Shown here: piece by piece, positions 1 to 8,135 of the stretch
Layout of the letters: each line of letters starts with the position of its first letter
Numbering within the stretch: position 1 is the stretch's first letter
Assembly: GCA_017427265.1 (NCBI GenBank)
Contig: JAFRTG010000026.1
Span: 32,651 to 96,650 of the forward strand
Direction: 5' to 3'
From: Oscillospiraceae bacterium
Lineage (GTDB): Bacteria > Bacillota > Clostridia > Oscillospirales > Ruminococcaceae
DNA length: 64,000 bases
Made by a program: the position numbers and the translations under genes
Notes under the pieces: generated by a model
Seen by the model: only the letters and a program-made list of their open reading frames with translations
Databases searched by the model: none
Told to the model about the DNA's origin: nothing

Positions 1-501
1 TGCAGCTTCCAGAGCCGTTTGGATCTGCGGAATCTTTCCGGGATCATCTGCCACGGATGAAATATCAAAAAACACATTTTCGCAGCCGCCGAGTATTTCA
101 AAGCACTGCGCTGCCGCAGGATAGAAGCAGTGGCAGTATACAAGCCGGTTCTGCGGACGGCGCTGTGCAAGCTCCCGCATGACCGGCGGCGCGGCATACT
201 GCGCGTTGTCCCAGCCGGTATGAAACAGCACCGGTACAGAGAATTCTGCGGCAAGATCATATACCGGTTGCAGCAATTCGTCGGTGCAGAAAAGCTGCTC
301 GTGTCCCGTATAGAGCTTCAGTCCGATGAGATCGCCGTTTCGGAGCAGCGTTCTGCACATTGCAAGCTGTTCGCGGTAACTGAAAAACGGGCTGATGCCG
401 CCCACGACTTTGATGACGCTGCTGCCGCGGAACAGCTCCGCGCAGTCACGGGTTGAGCCGATTGTGCTCTCAAGTACGGAATCCGCAATGACAATGCCCA
501 T
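1..501 (-). pseudogene. Amidohydrolase-2 family fragment, N-terminally truncated, runs off left edge
   Basis: Reading the minus strand from an ATG at 501 gives 167 open codons to the window edge. The protein has features of metal-dependent TIM-barrel amidohydrolases: a GLKLYTGHE strand, VLFHTGWDN with a likely metal-ligand His, then VYCHCFYP and VFFDISSVADDP. The family normally begins about 60 residues earlier with an HxH metal site. That segment is absent: the frame is closed by a stop about 50 bases upstream of the ATG, and the sigma-gene promoter lies directly beyond. I therefore read it as a decayed or 5'-deleted gene rather than a working hydrolase. The C-terminus is outside the window. 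An alternative is a divergent family member that starts late. Confidence 0.6.
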
Positions 502-542
502 GCTGACGCCGTTTTTACAAGTGGGCTTTGGACTGTTCCTGC

Positions 543-571
543 TTGACAATCATACAAAAATGCATTATGAT
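543..571 (+). promoter_or_regulatory. Sigma-70 promoter for the ECF sigma operon
   Basis: TTGACA (543-548), a 17-base spacer, then TATGAT (566-571). It lies about 125 bases before the ECF sigma factor start and is the only good match in the gap. Confidence 0.75.
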
Positions 572-695
572 AAGCATGAAGAAAGGACGCGGCGCGGTGA
601 TGCGCAGAATCCGGAAAAAATTTTTGTGATATTTCCGGGGTTTGTGCGTCTGATATATGAACGGCGAAAAAATGCAGGGAAAGGAGGGCAGCCGG

Positions 696-1199
696 ATGGA
701 GGATATTGAAGCGGCATACCGTGCGCATTTTGATGATGTATACCGGTTTCTGCGCGGACTGACCGGCAGTGAATCGCTGGCCGAGGAGCTGACGCAGGAA
801 ACCTTTTTCTCCGCGATGAAGCATATCAGCGATTATCGCGGAGAATCTGAGCTTCGCGTCTGGCTGTGCTCCATCGCCCGGAATCTGTACTTCACACATC
901 TGCGGAAGCAAAAGCATCTTTCACCGGATGCGGTGCCGGAGGATTTGTGTGCAGAGGACAGCGACCTGACGGAACTGATTGCGGACAAGGCGCTCGCCAT
1001 GCAGATTCACCGGGTACTGCACAGCCTGCGCGACCCCTATAAGGAAGTGTTTTCGCTGCGGATTTTCGGTGAGCTTTCGTTCCGGGAGATCGGTTCGCTG
1101 TTCGGCAAAAACGAGCACTGGGCATGTGTGACCTTCCACCGTGCCAAGAATATGATTCAGACGCAGATGAAAGGAGCGGATTCGGATGCTGGATTGTGA
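696..1199 (+). CDS. ECF-type RNA polymerase sigma factor
   Basis: 167-residue sigma-70 family protein of the extracytoplasmic-function size class. Region 2 is at about residues 8-75 (AYRAHFDDVYRFLRGL, then AEELTQETFF and a W-containing segment RVWLCSIARNLY). Region 4 is at about 105-155 (LRDPYKEVFSLRIFGELSF, then an HTH around FREIGSLFGKN). The ATG at 696 is chosen because AAGGAGG sits 8 bases before it; an upstream in-frame start at 657 lacks this. The stop overlaps the start of the zinc-finger anti-sigma gene by 14 bases, so the two are translationally coupled. The pair probably reads an envelope signal; the regulon cannot be told from here. Confidence 0.9.
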   Translation: MEDIEAAYRAHFDDVYRFLRGLTGSESLAEELTQETFFSAMKHISDYRGESELRVWLCSIARNLYFTHLRKQKHLSPDAVPEDLCAEDSDLTELIADKALAMQIHRVLHSLRDPYKEVFSLRIFGELSFREIGSLFGKNEHWACVTFHRAKNMIQTQMKGADSDAGL

Positions 1200-2085
1200 A
1201 GTTGTCAGAGATTTGCTGCCGCTTTATACAGAGCAGATGGTCAGCGAGCATACAGCGGAGCTTGTCGGTGCGCATCTGCAGAGCTGCCCGGAATGTGCGG
1301 CGCTCTGCCGCAGCATGACGTCGCCGGAACCGGCGGTGCAGTTTCATACGGACACAGCACAGCAGTTTGCCGCATACGAAAAAAAGCAGAAGCGAAAGTT
1401 CGGCCGGAAGGTCGCAGTGCCGGCCGCGGTGATCGGCGCATTGTTCTTCTGGATTTTCAGCAAATTCTGGCTTGTGCTTGGCGCTGCCGGGCTGCTGCTG
1501 GCCGACTCTGCACTTGCCAAAGTCAAAACGGATACCGACCCTGCACATTATTTGCAGTATATGGGCGAGAATGCGGATTCGGACTATAAGTTCAAAAACC
1601 GCTCGATCGATGAGCGTATTTTCCCGGAAGCGCTGACAGACAATATGGACGTCCGGGAATACAAGATGGTATACTATAATCCGTGGGATCCGCAGTACCT
1701 GAGCTATCTCACCGTTGCGTACTCGCCGGAGGATTACGCCGCAGAAAAGGAGCGCCTGAAGAAACGCGGCATTGCAGATTATCAGGGCTCTTATGGCGTA
1801 ACGGGTTTTCCGGGCGGTGAACCGCTTGCCGTTGCAATGGATTCCTATTACGGCTATGTCTATGCGATCAACACGCCGGAGCAGGAGAACACGATTACCT
1901 ACTGCGAGATGATTTTCTGCAACAAATTCATGGATCTGGACTATACAAAATATATGCCGGAGGAATATCTTCCGCTGAATTTCAATGCGCGCAGCAGCAA
2001 CGTCAGCAAACAGGAGGAGTGGATCAAACAGCATCCGCCGCACGGCAGCATATATGAGTATTATTCAGAGGACTATCATCCGTAA
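1186..2085 (+). CDS. Zinc-finger (ZAS/zf-HC2) membrane anti-sigma factor
   Basis: 299 residues. The N-terminal domain (about 1-45) has the anti-sigma zinc motif HxxxCxxC (HLQSCPEC), expected to bind the preceding ECF sigma factor in the cytoplasm. A hydrophobic stretch follows at about 83-110 (VAVPAAVIGALFFWIFSKFW onward), giving one or two membrane passes. The C-terminal ~180 residues are probably extracytoplasmic and rich in Tyr, Asp and Pro, as expected for a sensor domain, but I recognise no named fold there. The gene overlaps the sigma gene. A transcript starting at 543-571 would carry both. No terminator is obvious before the next promoter at 2193. Confidence 0.85.
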   Translation: MLDCEVVRDLLPLYTEQMVSEHTAELVGAHLQSCPECAALCRSMTSPEPAVQFHTDTAQQFAAYEKKQKRKFGRKVAVPAAVIGALFFWIFSKFWLVLGAAGLLLADSALAKVKTDTDPAHYLQYMGENADSDYKFKNRSIDERIFPEALTDNMDVREYKMVYYNPWDPQYLSYLTVAYSPEDYAAEKERLKKRGIADYQGSYGVTGFPGGEPLAVAMDSYYGYVYAINTPEQENTITYCEMIFCNKFMDLDYTKYMPEEYLPLNFNARSSNVSKQEEWIKQHPPHGSIYEYYSEDYHP

Positions 2086-2192
2086 ATCCGCGGCGGAACA
2101 GCCCGCACTGTTGTTCGGCGGCAGTATCAGCAGGGAACGGGCGGGGTATGTTCAGATTTTTGTGTAGATGTGTCGAAAAACTGCGGCTTGTA

Positions 2193-2221
2193 TTGACAGA
2201 AGCGTGCGCAGATGCTATAAT
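2193..2221 (+). promoter_or_regulatory. Consensus sigma-70 promoter for the deacetylase gene
   Basis: TTGACA (2193-2198), a 17-base spacer and TATAAT (2216-2221): a perfect consensus match about 40 bases before the start codon at 2263. Confidence 0.85.
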
Positions 2222-2262
2222 GAGAGATGGAAAACCATAATTTCTGAGTAAGGAAGCGATTT

Positions 2263-3291
2263 TTGATTCCAATGGAAAAAAAGAAACAACGGAAGAAAAA
2301 AAAGGTCAATACGTCTTCACCGCTGTATCTGCTGATTCCGCTGGCTGTTGCGTATTCGTTTATATTTTTCACGAAGCGGACGCCCGATCCGGATTCTGCT
2401 GCTCTGGACAGTTCGCAGATTGATTCCGGCATTGCGCAGACGACAACCGTGCCTGAATATGCAGAAACGACAGCAGACGGTTCCGGGGCGCTGACGGTTA
2501 CAACGGCTGCCACGCTGCTTTCCGGAAACGCTGCAGCACTGACAAGCGTTCAGACGTCCTATCTTCTCCCTGTGACCGTGACGACCACTGCGGCTTTGAC
2601 GGTGCCCGTCACGGAGACACAGCCCGCTGCTGCATCCGGAAACAGACAGGTTTTTGTGACCTTTGATGACGGCCCCTGCAAGAATACGCCGCAGGTGCTG
2701 AGTATTCTCGATCAGTACGGCGCAAAGGCAACCTTCTTTACAGTCGGCTGCTTTGTGGATGTATATGCGGAGAATGCCGCAGAAATTGTGCGGCACGGAA
2801 ATCTGATTGCCTGCCATTCTTTCACGCATGAAATGGATCAGACCTATGCCTCCGTGGATTCGTTTGCGAATGAACTGGAGCAGTGGAAGCAGTCTGTGAC
2901 GAACGCCTGCGGGCAGCTCCCGGATAAGCTCGTTTTCCGCTTTCCGGGCGGTTCTACCACCAGATATGCAAAGGATGTCCGCGCGGGCGCCATTCAGCGG
3001 CTGGATGCCGGAGGCTGGCTCTATTTCGACTGGAATGCCGGCGATAATGACAAGTGGCAGAAGGGCAATACCGAAAATCTGCCGGATGAGCAGTATTTTA
3101 TGAAGTCGTACCGGGAGTGCATCAACTGGTTCAATGAGAAGCCGGATGAGCCGGTGATTCTGCTGCTGCATGAAACCGAAATCGGTACGGTCAACATTCT
3201 GCCGCAGATTCTGCAGGATCTGATCGACCGCGGCTATTCGTTCCATCTGCTGAGCGAGCGTACCGAGAGCTATATCAAGGATCCGGTTTGA
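2263..3291 (+). CDS. Membrane-anchored polysaccharide deacetylase (NodB/CE4 family)
   Basis: 342 residues. A basic N-terminus (KKKQRKKKK) and a single hydrophobic segment (about 16-35) anchor the protein. A Thr/Ala-rich linker of about 90 residues follows, then the CE4 domain from about 125. The CE4 motifs are visible: FVTFDDGP (motif 1, catalytic Asp and metal Asp), CHSFTHEM (motif 2, HxxxH metal pair), FRFPGG (motif 3), DWNAGDND (motif 4) and ILLLHE (motif 5). Such enzymes remove acetyl groups from peptidoglycan GlcNAc/MurNAc or other wall glycans outside the membrane. The start at 2263 is TTG with AGGA 8 bases upstream; the ATG at 2272 is less well spaced. Monocistronic between its own promoter and a terminator. 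Confidence 0.9.
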   Translation: MIPMEKKKQRKKKKVNTSSPLYLLIPLAVAYSFIFFTKRTPDPDSAALDSSQIDSGIAQTTTVPEYAETTADGSGALTVTTAATLLSGNAAALTSVQTSYLLPVTVTTTAALTVPVTETQPAAASGNRQVFVTFDDGPCKNTPQVLSILDQYGAKATFFTVGCFVDVYAENAAEIVRHGNLIACHSFTHEMDQTYASVDSFANELEQWKQSVTNACGQLPDKLVFRFPGGSTTRYAKDVRAGAIQRLDAGGWLYFDWNAGDNDKWQKGNTENLPDEQYFMKSYRECINWFNEKPDEPVILLLHETEIGTVNILPQILQDLIDRGYSFHLLSERTESYIKDPV

Positions 3292-3317
3292 GAAGATATG
3301 CTCTGCAGTGAATCAAA

Positions 3318-3349
3318 AAACGGCGCTGATGTCAGAATCAGCGCCGTTT
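3318..3349 (+). terminator. Rho-independent terminator after the deacetylase
   Basis: 13-bp stem AAACGGCGCTGAT / ATCAGCGCCGTTT with a 6-base loop, followed by a short T-rich stretch. Confidence 0.75.
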
Positions 3350-3418
3350 CTGTCTGCAAATCATGTGCTGGTTGCGCAAAGCGGGCTATTATGACAGAAT
3401 GAAAACGGAAGTGATGAT

Positions 3419-4156
3419 ATGAAGGCATATATTCAATGCGGCAATAACGGATTGCCGTACAATATGAATACTTTTTCGGCGATGCTCGGCTTTGAGCAGA
3501 TGGGAATACAGACAGTGCTTTTCAGCGATAAGCAGGAACTAATCCGTGCAGAGACTGCCGATCTTGTTGCCGGCGGCGTGGGGCGGGTAAAACAGTTCCT
3601 TGAAGAAAGAGGAATCATTGTGGATGACATTGATTATCCGGAAAGCCTGTCTAAGTATTTCGGGCGCAGAATATGGGAAACGACATCGGATGCATTTCTG
3701 ACCGGGAAACAGCACTTTCCCATATTTATCAAGCCCAAACAGGGCAAATTCTTTACAGGCTTTGTATGTAACAGGGAAACGGATATCGCCGGGCGTTTTT
3801 CGCCGGGAGAAAATATTCCTGTTTATTGCAGCGAGGTCAGGAATATCATCACGGAATGGCGCTGCTTTGTCAGATACGGAAAGATATTGGATATACGGCG
3901 GTACAAGGGCGAACTCGGAAAGACATATTCCTTAAAGACGGTTCAAAGCATGGTAGAGTCTTTTTCGGATGCGCCGGCAGCATACGCGATTGATATCGGG
4001 CTGACCGATAAGGATGAGACCATCATTGTTGAAGTGAATGACGGATATTCCCTTGGAAGCTATGGACTGGATCCGTTATTATACGCAAAGCTCCTGTCGG
4101 CGCGCTGGGCTGAATTAACCGGTACGAAAGACGAATGTGCATTTGATATCGGATAA
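3419..4156 (+). CDS. ATP-grasp protein, R2K/DUF4343-like
   Basis: 245 residues with ATP-grasp features: FIKPKQGKFFTGF (nucleotide-binding lysines), EWRCFVRYGKILDIRRYKGE (the Arg plus two-Lys pattern typical of the R2K clade) and a C-terminal metal-binding IIVEVNDGYSLGSYG. ATP-grasp enzymes ligate a carboxylate to an amine or similar nucleophile. R2K members occur in phages and in peptide or protein-modification settings, and their substrates are mostly unknown. The gene stands alone: nothing nearby encodes a precursor peptide. The Shine-Dalgarno sequence is weak (GGAAGTGA). The family call is good; the substrate is unknown. Confidence 0.75.
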   Translation: MKAYIQCGNNGLPYNMNTFSAMLGFEQMGIQTVLFSDKQELIRAETADLVAGGVGRVKQFLEERGIIVDDIDYPESLSKYFGRRIWETTSDAFLTGKQHFPIFIKPKQGKFFTGFVCNRETDIAGRFSPGENIPVYCSEVRNIITEWRCFVRYGKILDIRRYKGELGKTYSLKTVQSMVESFSDAPAAYAIDIGLTDKDETIIVEVNDGYSLGSYGLDPLLYAKLLSARWAELTGTKDECAFDIG

Positions 4157-4213
4157 ATGTGCCTCCGGCGGATCAGAATTGAGGGCTTTGCATTCAAACT
4201 TCCTGCTGTTTGA
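4157..4213 (+). repeat. Partial copy of the intergenic repeat family (copy A)
   Basis: The segment GTGCCTCCGGCGGATCAGAA and the following GAGGGCTTTGC..TTCAAACTTCCTGCT align with the 5' half of the full repeats at 29684 and 29942 (there GTGTCTCCGACGGATCAGAA, GAGGGCTCCGCCCTCAAACT). It begins right behind the stop codon of the ATP-grasp gene and is followed by a terminator hairpin. Confidence 0.6.
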
Positions 4214-4218
4214 TAAAA

Positions 4219-4252
4219 AAATCCCGGCAAATCGCAAGATTGCCGGGATTTC
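4219..4252. terminator. Bidirectional terminator between convergent genes
   Basis: Stem AAATCCCGGCAA / TTGCCGGGATTT, with seven A on the left (a T tract for the minus strand) and T-rich sequence on the right. It serves the ATP-grasp gene and the GGGtGRT gene. Confidence 0.75.
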
Positions 4253-4282
4253 GTATTTATGCATATTTACACTGTTTTCAGC

Positions 4283-5281
4283 TTATTTCATAGCCTCTTC
4301 AACTGCAACTGCACAAGCAACTGTTGCACCAACCATCGGGTTGTTGCCCATGCCGATGAGACCCATCATCTCGACGTGTGCCGGGACGGAGGAAGAACCT
4401 GCGAACTGTGCATCGGAGTGCATACGGCCCATGGTATCGGTCATGCCGTAGGAAGCAGGACCTGCTGCCATGTTATCCGGGTGCAGGGTACGGCCTGTGC
4501 CGCCGCCGGAAGCAACAGAGAAGTACTTCTTGCCTGCATCGGTGCGCTCCTTCTTATAGGTGCCTGCAACCGGGTGCTGGAAACGGGTCGGGTTGGTGGA
4601 GTTACCGGTGATGGAAACATCCACGTTTTCCTTCCACATGATGGCAACGCCCTCGCGGACATCGTTTGCGCCGTAGCAGTTGACCTTTGCGCGGAGACCG
4701 TCAGAGTAAGCCTTGCGGAAGACTTCCTTGACTTCGCCGGTTGCATAGTCCATCTCGGTTTCAATATAGGTGAAGCCGTTGATTCTTGCAATGATCTGTG
4801 CAGCGTCCTTGCCGAGACCGTTCAGGATAACACGGAGCGGCTTCTGACGAACCTTGTTTGCCTTCTCAGCGATGCCGATTGCGCCCTCAGCCGCAGCGAA
4901 GGACTCGTGGCCTGCGAGGAATGCGAAGCACTCGGTATCCTCTTCGAGCAGCATCTTGCCGAGGTTGCCGTGGCCGAGACCGACCTTGCGCTGATCTGCA
5001 ACGGAACCCGGAATGCAGAATGCCTGCAGACCTTCGCCGATTGCGGCAGCAGCGTCAGCAGCTCTGGTACATCCCTTCTTGATTGCGATGGCGCAGCCGA
5101 CGGTATATGCCCACTTTGCGTTCTCGAAGCAGATCGGCTGAATGCCCTCGACCAGCTTGTAGATATCAAGACCCTTTTCCTTGCAGACATCGGCACATTC
5201 CTCGATGGAGTTGATGCCGTACTGCTTGATCACAGCGAGAATCTGCTTCTCGCGTCTTTCATACGATTCAAACAAAGCCAT
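4283..5281 (-). CDS. GGGtGRT protein (function unknown)
   Basis: 332 residues. The protein carries the family signature SVASGGGTGRTLHPDN and has several conserved Gly/Cys/His segments (GHGNLGKMLLEEDTECFAFL, GHESFAAAEG). This family is widespread in anaerobic Firmicutes and typically sits next to an iron-sulfur scaffold-like gene, as here: the NifU-like gene lies 14 bases upstream on the same strand. No biochemical function is established that I know of; the pairing suggests a role in Fe-S or redox cofactor handling. Full length by comparison with family members. The high Ala/Gly content and optimal-looking codons suggest strong expression. Confidence 0.85.
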   Translation of the reverse strand: MALFESYERREKQILAVIKQYGINSIEECADVCKEKGLDIYKLVEGIQPICFENAKWAYTVGCAIAIKKGCTRAADAAAAIGEGLQAFCIPGSVADQRKVGLGHGNLGKMLLEEDTECFAFLAGHESFAAAEGAIGIAEKANKVRQKPLRVILNGLGKDAAQIIARINGFTYIETEMDYATGEVKEVFRKAYSDGLRAKVNCYGANDVREGVAIMWKENVDVSITGNSTNPTRFQHPVAGTYKKERTDAGKKYFSVASGGGTGRTLHPDNMAAGPASYGMTDTMGRMHSDAQFAGSSSVPAHVEMMGLIGMGNNPMVGATVACAVAVEEAMK

Positions 5282-5295
5282 TGTACAAGTCCTCC

Positions 5296-5988
5296 TTATT
5301 CTTTTCTCGGATCAACGAGCTTAACAGCGTCAGCGACTCTGCCGTACTGACCCTGCGCCTTTTCGAATGCGGTATTTGCGTCATCGCCGGCCTTGATGAA
5401 GTCCATCATCTTGCCGAAGTTGACAAACTTGTAGCCAATGATCTCGTCGTCTGCATTCAGAGCGAGCTTGGTGATGTAGCCGTCGGTCAGCTCCAGGTAG
5501 CGCGGACCCTTCTTCAGCGTACCGTAGGTGGTACCGATCTGGGAGCGGAGACCCTTGCCGAGGTCCTCAAGACCTGCACCGACCACGAGGCCGCCTTCGG
5601 AGAATGCGGACTGGGAACGGCCGTAGACGATCTGGAGGAACAGCTCTCTCATAGCAGTATTGATTGCGTCGCAGACCAGGTCTGTGTTCAGTGCCTCAAG
5701 GACAGTTCTGCCGGGCAGAATCTCAGCTGCCATAGCAGCGGAGTGGGTCATGCCGGAGCAGCCGATGGTCTCCACAAGTGCTTCCTGAATCACGCCTTCC
5801 TTGACATTAAGGGTCAGCTTACATGTGCCCTGCTGCGGCGCACACCAGCCGATACCGTGTGTAAAGCCGGAGATATCCTTGATCTCCTTTGCCTTGACCC
5901 ATTTTGCCTCCTCAGGGATGGGGGCAGCGCCGTGTGCAACACCCTGTGCGATCGGGCACATTGTTTCAACTTCGTGCGAATAGATCAT
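5296..5988 (-). CDS. NifU-like iron-sulfur cluster scaffold protein
   Basis: 230 residues. The N-terminal half resembles the IscU/NifU scaffold fold, with Cys residues in GIGWCAPQQGTC and TIGCSGMTH as candidate cluster ligands. The C-terminal extension (about 130-230) is shared by the subfamily that co-occurs with GGGtGRT proteins. The start is placed at 5988 because AAAGGAG lies 8 bases upstream; the open frame extends 10 codons further without a ribosome site. First gene of a two-gene operon with the GGGtGRT gene, under the promoter at 6036-6064. Confidence 0.85.
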   Translation of the reverse strand: MIYSHEVETMCPIAQGVAHGAAPIPEEAKWVKAKEIKDISGFTHGIGWCAPQQGTCKLTLNVKEGVIQEALVETIGCSGMTHSAAMAAEILPGRTVLEALNTDLVCDAINTAMRELFLQIVYGRSQSAFSEGGLVVGAGLEDLGKGLRSQIGTTYGTLKKGPRYLELTDGYITKLALNADDEIIGYKFVNFGKMMDFIKAGDDANTAFEKAQGQYGRVADAVKLVDPRKE

Positions 5989-6035
5989 TGTAAAAACTCC
6001 TTTCAGTTTTAGGCACAAAACTGGCCTTACCTTAT

Positions 6036-6064
6036 AATATACTACATTTCCGGCTTCAAATCAA
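6036..6064 (-). promoter_or_regulatory. Promoter for the NifU-like/GGGtGRT operon
   Basis: On the minus strand: TTGATT (6064-6059), a 17-base spacer and TATATT (6041-6036), about 48 bases before the start codon. Confidence 0.65.
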
Positions 6065-6177
6065 GAGTTTTTTCCGAAAAATGCAGATTTTAGTCTGTTT
6101 GGATAAGAATTCGGAATGATCTCTCCGGTTTTTGCATATCCGCGCAAACAGCGGGAACGGGAAGCAGATACAGAAAA

Positions 6178-6213
6178 TCCGCTGCCGGAGCCATGCGGCA
6201 TTCCGGCAGCGGA
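6178..6213 (-). terminator. Terminator after the Na/Pi cotransporter
   Basis: 12-bp stem TCCGCTGCCGGA / TCCGGCAGCGGA directly after the stop at 6232. The A-rich bases on its left side give a short U tract for the minus-strand transcript. Confidence 0.65.
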
Positions 6214-6231
6214 CTGTATTGCGGAAAACAA

Positions 6232-8016
6232 TTATTCAAGGAACTCAAATTCTTTGCTGTATTCCTCGTACATGCGTACAAAATCGTCATTCTGGTGCGA
6301 TTTGATATTGTTCAGGTATTCGTGCGTATCGAAGGAATCTGCGTGCAGCTCCACGAGTGCAACTGCGATGTTGGAACAGTGGTCGGCAACACGCTCAAAA
6401 TTGCTGAGCAGATCGTTGAAGACGAAGCCCTGCTGCAGCGTACAGACCTGCGCCTGCAGTCTGGCAACATGGTTCAGTTTGGCGGACTGGCAAAGCGAGT
6501 CGATCAGCTCTTCCAGCGGTTCAACATGCGCTGCAAGCGCGAGGTCACCCTGGCGGAACGCATCAAAGGTGATGGTGACGATCTTCCGGATTGCGCGTTC
6601 AAGCACATGCAGCTCGTCCTGCGCGCCGCCGGAGAAACGAACCTTCTTTTCGTAGATTTCATGCGCCGCCTCCTGAATATTGACGGAGTGGTCACTGATA
6701 CGCTCAAAGTCTGCAACGGTGTGCAGATAGAGCGAACATTCCAGTGTTTCGGCATGATTGAGTGCTTTTCCGGTCACCTTGACCAGATAGGTGCCGAGCT
6801 TGTCCTCATAATGATCCACGGCGTCCTCTGCTTCGATGACCTGTTTTGCGACAGCTTCATCATATTGGCCGATGAGGTCGAAGGAAAGAAACAGGTTTTC
6901 CTGTGTGAGATCGGCCATGCTGCACATGGCTTCCTTGCTCTGTGTCAGGGCGAGGACAGGGTTCTCAAGGAAGCGCTCTTCCAGCTGTACGACAGGCATC
7001 GCTTCCTTGCTGCTCTCTTCTTTTTCCTCCTCAGGCGAATGCTTGAGCAGGAAATTTGTGAAGCGCTCCAGATACTTGATAAACGGCAGCAGCAGGATTA
7101 TGGCGACGATACGGTAGAGCGTATTGACGGATGCAATGCCGATCACGCCGATCGGGACATCGCCCTGCATGAATGAGAAGTGCAGCAGCGCATTGGCACC
7201 GTAGAACAACAGCGTACAGACCACCGCGCCGAACACATTGATCAGCAGATAGATCAGAGAAGTGCGTTTACCGTCGCGGCTTGCGCCGACGGCAGAGAGC
7301 AGAACCGGAACCGATGCACCGATACCCATACCCATAATCATCGGGAATGCAGCTGCATAGCTGACAGCGCCGGTGACGGAGATTGCCTGCAGGATACCGA
7401 CAGATGCCGAATTGCTCTGCAGCAGCGCGGTGATGAGAATACCGACCAGAATGCCGAGCAGGGGATTGTCAAACATTGTCAGCATGCTGCGGAAGTTTTC
7501 GCTTTCCTTCAGCGGTGCAACGGCGCCGCTCATGGCTTCCATGCCGTACATCAGAACGGCAAAACCCAGCATGATGCCGCCGATATGCTTTTTGACTTCC
7601 TTTTTGGAGAACATCAGCCAGATGATGCCGATGAACGCCACAACGGCGGAGATTGTGCTCGTGGAGAGCAGGCTCACCAGTCCGCCGGATTTGCCGAGCG
7701 CAGAAAGACACAGCAGCCAACCCGTGACGCTTGTGCCGATATTCGCGCCCATGACAATAGGGATCGACTGTGCCACCGTCATCAAAGCGGAATTGACAAA
7801 GCCGACGACCATTGCCGAGGTCGCGGACGAAGACTGCACCACGGCCGTGACAACTGTGCCGAGCAAAATACCTTTGATTGGTGTGCCGGAGAGCTTCCAG
7901 AGCACGAGCTCCAGCTTGTTGCCGGCGACTTTTTTCAGACCGTCGCCCATCAGCTGCATGCCGAATAAAAACAGGGCGATACCGCCGATTAAAGCAATAA
8001 CATTCGCAATACTCAT
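6232..8016 (-). CDS. Na+/phosphate cotransporter (NptA/PNaS family) with PhoU-like tail
   Basis: 594 residues. The N-terminal ~320 residues are membrane-embedded and contain the two inverted Na/Pi repeats, each with the QSSSATS-type signature (VVQSSSATSAM; LLQSNSASVG). The C-terminal ~230 residues are soluble and helical, with PhoU-like pairs of helices (FERISDHSVNIQEAAHEIYE; FERVADHCSNIAVALVEL). The protein should import phosphate driven by sodium, with the PhoU-like part sensing or regulating it. It is downstream of phoB-phoR on the same strand, and its promoter region carries a Pho-box-like repeat array (8092-8135), so induction under phosphate limitation is likely. Confidence 0.9.
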   Translation of the reverse strand: MSIANVIALIGGIALFLFGMQLMGDGLKKVAGNKLELVLWKLSGTPIKGILLGTVVTAVVQSSSATSAMVVGFVNSALMTVAQSIPIVMGANIGTSVTGWLLCLSALGKSGGLVSLLSTSTISAVVAFIGIIWLMFSKKEVKKHIGGIMLGFAVLMYGMEAMSGAVAPLKESENFRSMLTMFDNPLLGILVGILITALLQSNSASVGILQAISVTGAVSYAAAFPMIMGMGIGASVPVLLSAVGASRDGKRTSLIYLLINVFGAVVCTLLFYGANALLHFSFMQGDVPIGVIGIASVNTLYRIVAIILLLPFIKYLERFTNFLLKHSPEEEKEESSKEAMPVVQLEERFLENPVLALTQSKEAMCSMADLTQENLFLSFDLIGQYDEAVAKQVIEAEDAVDHYEDKLGTYLVKVTGKALNHAETLECSLYLHTVADFERISDHSVNIQEAAHEIYEKKVRFSGGAQDELHVLERAIRKIVTITFDAFRQGDLALAAHVEPLEELIDSLCQSAKLNHVARLQAQVCTLQQGFVFNDLLSNFERVADHCSNIAVALVELHADSFDTHEYLNNIKSHQNDDFVRMYEEYSKEFEFLE

Positions 8017-8058
8017 ATGATTTACCTGCTGCTTTCATACACATTCTAAACCACGTAT

Positions 8059-8135
8059 ATCATAGCCCATAAAAATCAAATTTCTGTATTGCGAATGTTA
8101 AGATCGCGTAAATGAATGTTAAATTTAGGTTAAAT
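8059..8135 (-). promoter_or_regulatory. Pho-box-like array and promoter upstream of the Na/Pi cotransporter
   Basis: Read on the minus strand, 8135-8092 splits into four consecutive 11-base units: ATTTAACCTAA, ATTTAACATTC, ATTTACGCGAT and CTTAACATTCG. PhoB/PhoP-type regulators bind direct repeats of TTNACA-like hexamers at 11-bp spacing, so this is a good operator candidate. A TATGAT -10 lies at 8064-8059 with a poor -35, as expected for an activator-dependent promoter. The array overlaps the last codons of phoR. Confidence 0.65.

Noticed and set aside
4259-5350. 363-codon plus-strand frame opposite the GGGtGRT gene
   Set aside because: The minus-strand frame carries the family signature and a ribosome site; the plus frame is its antisense shadow.
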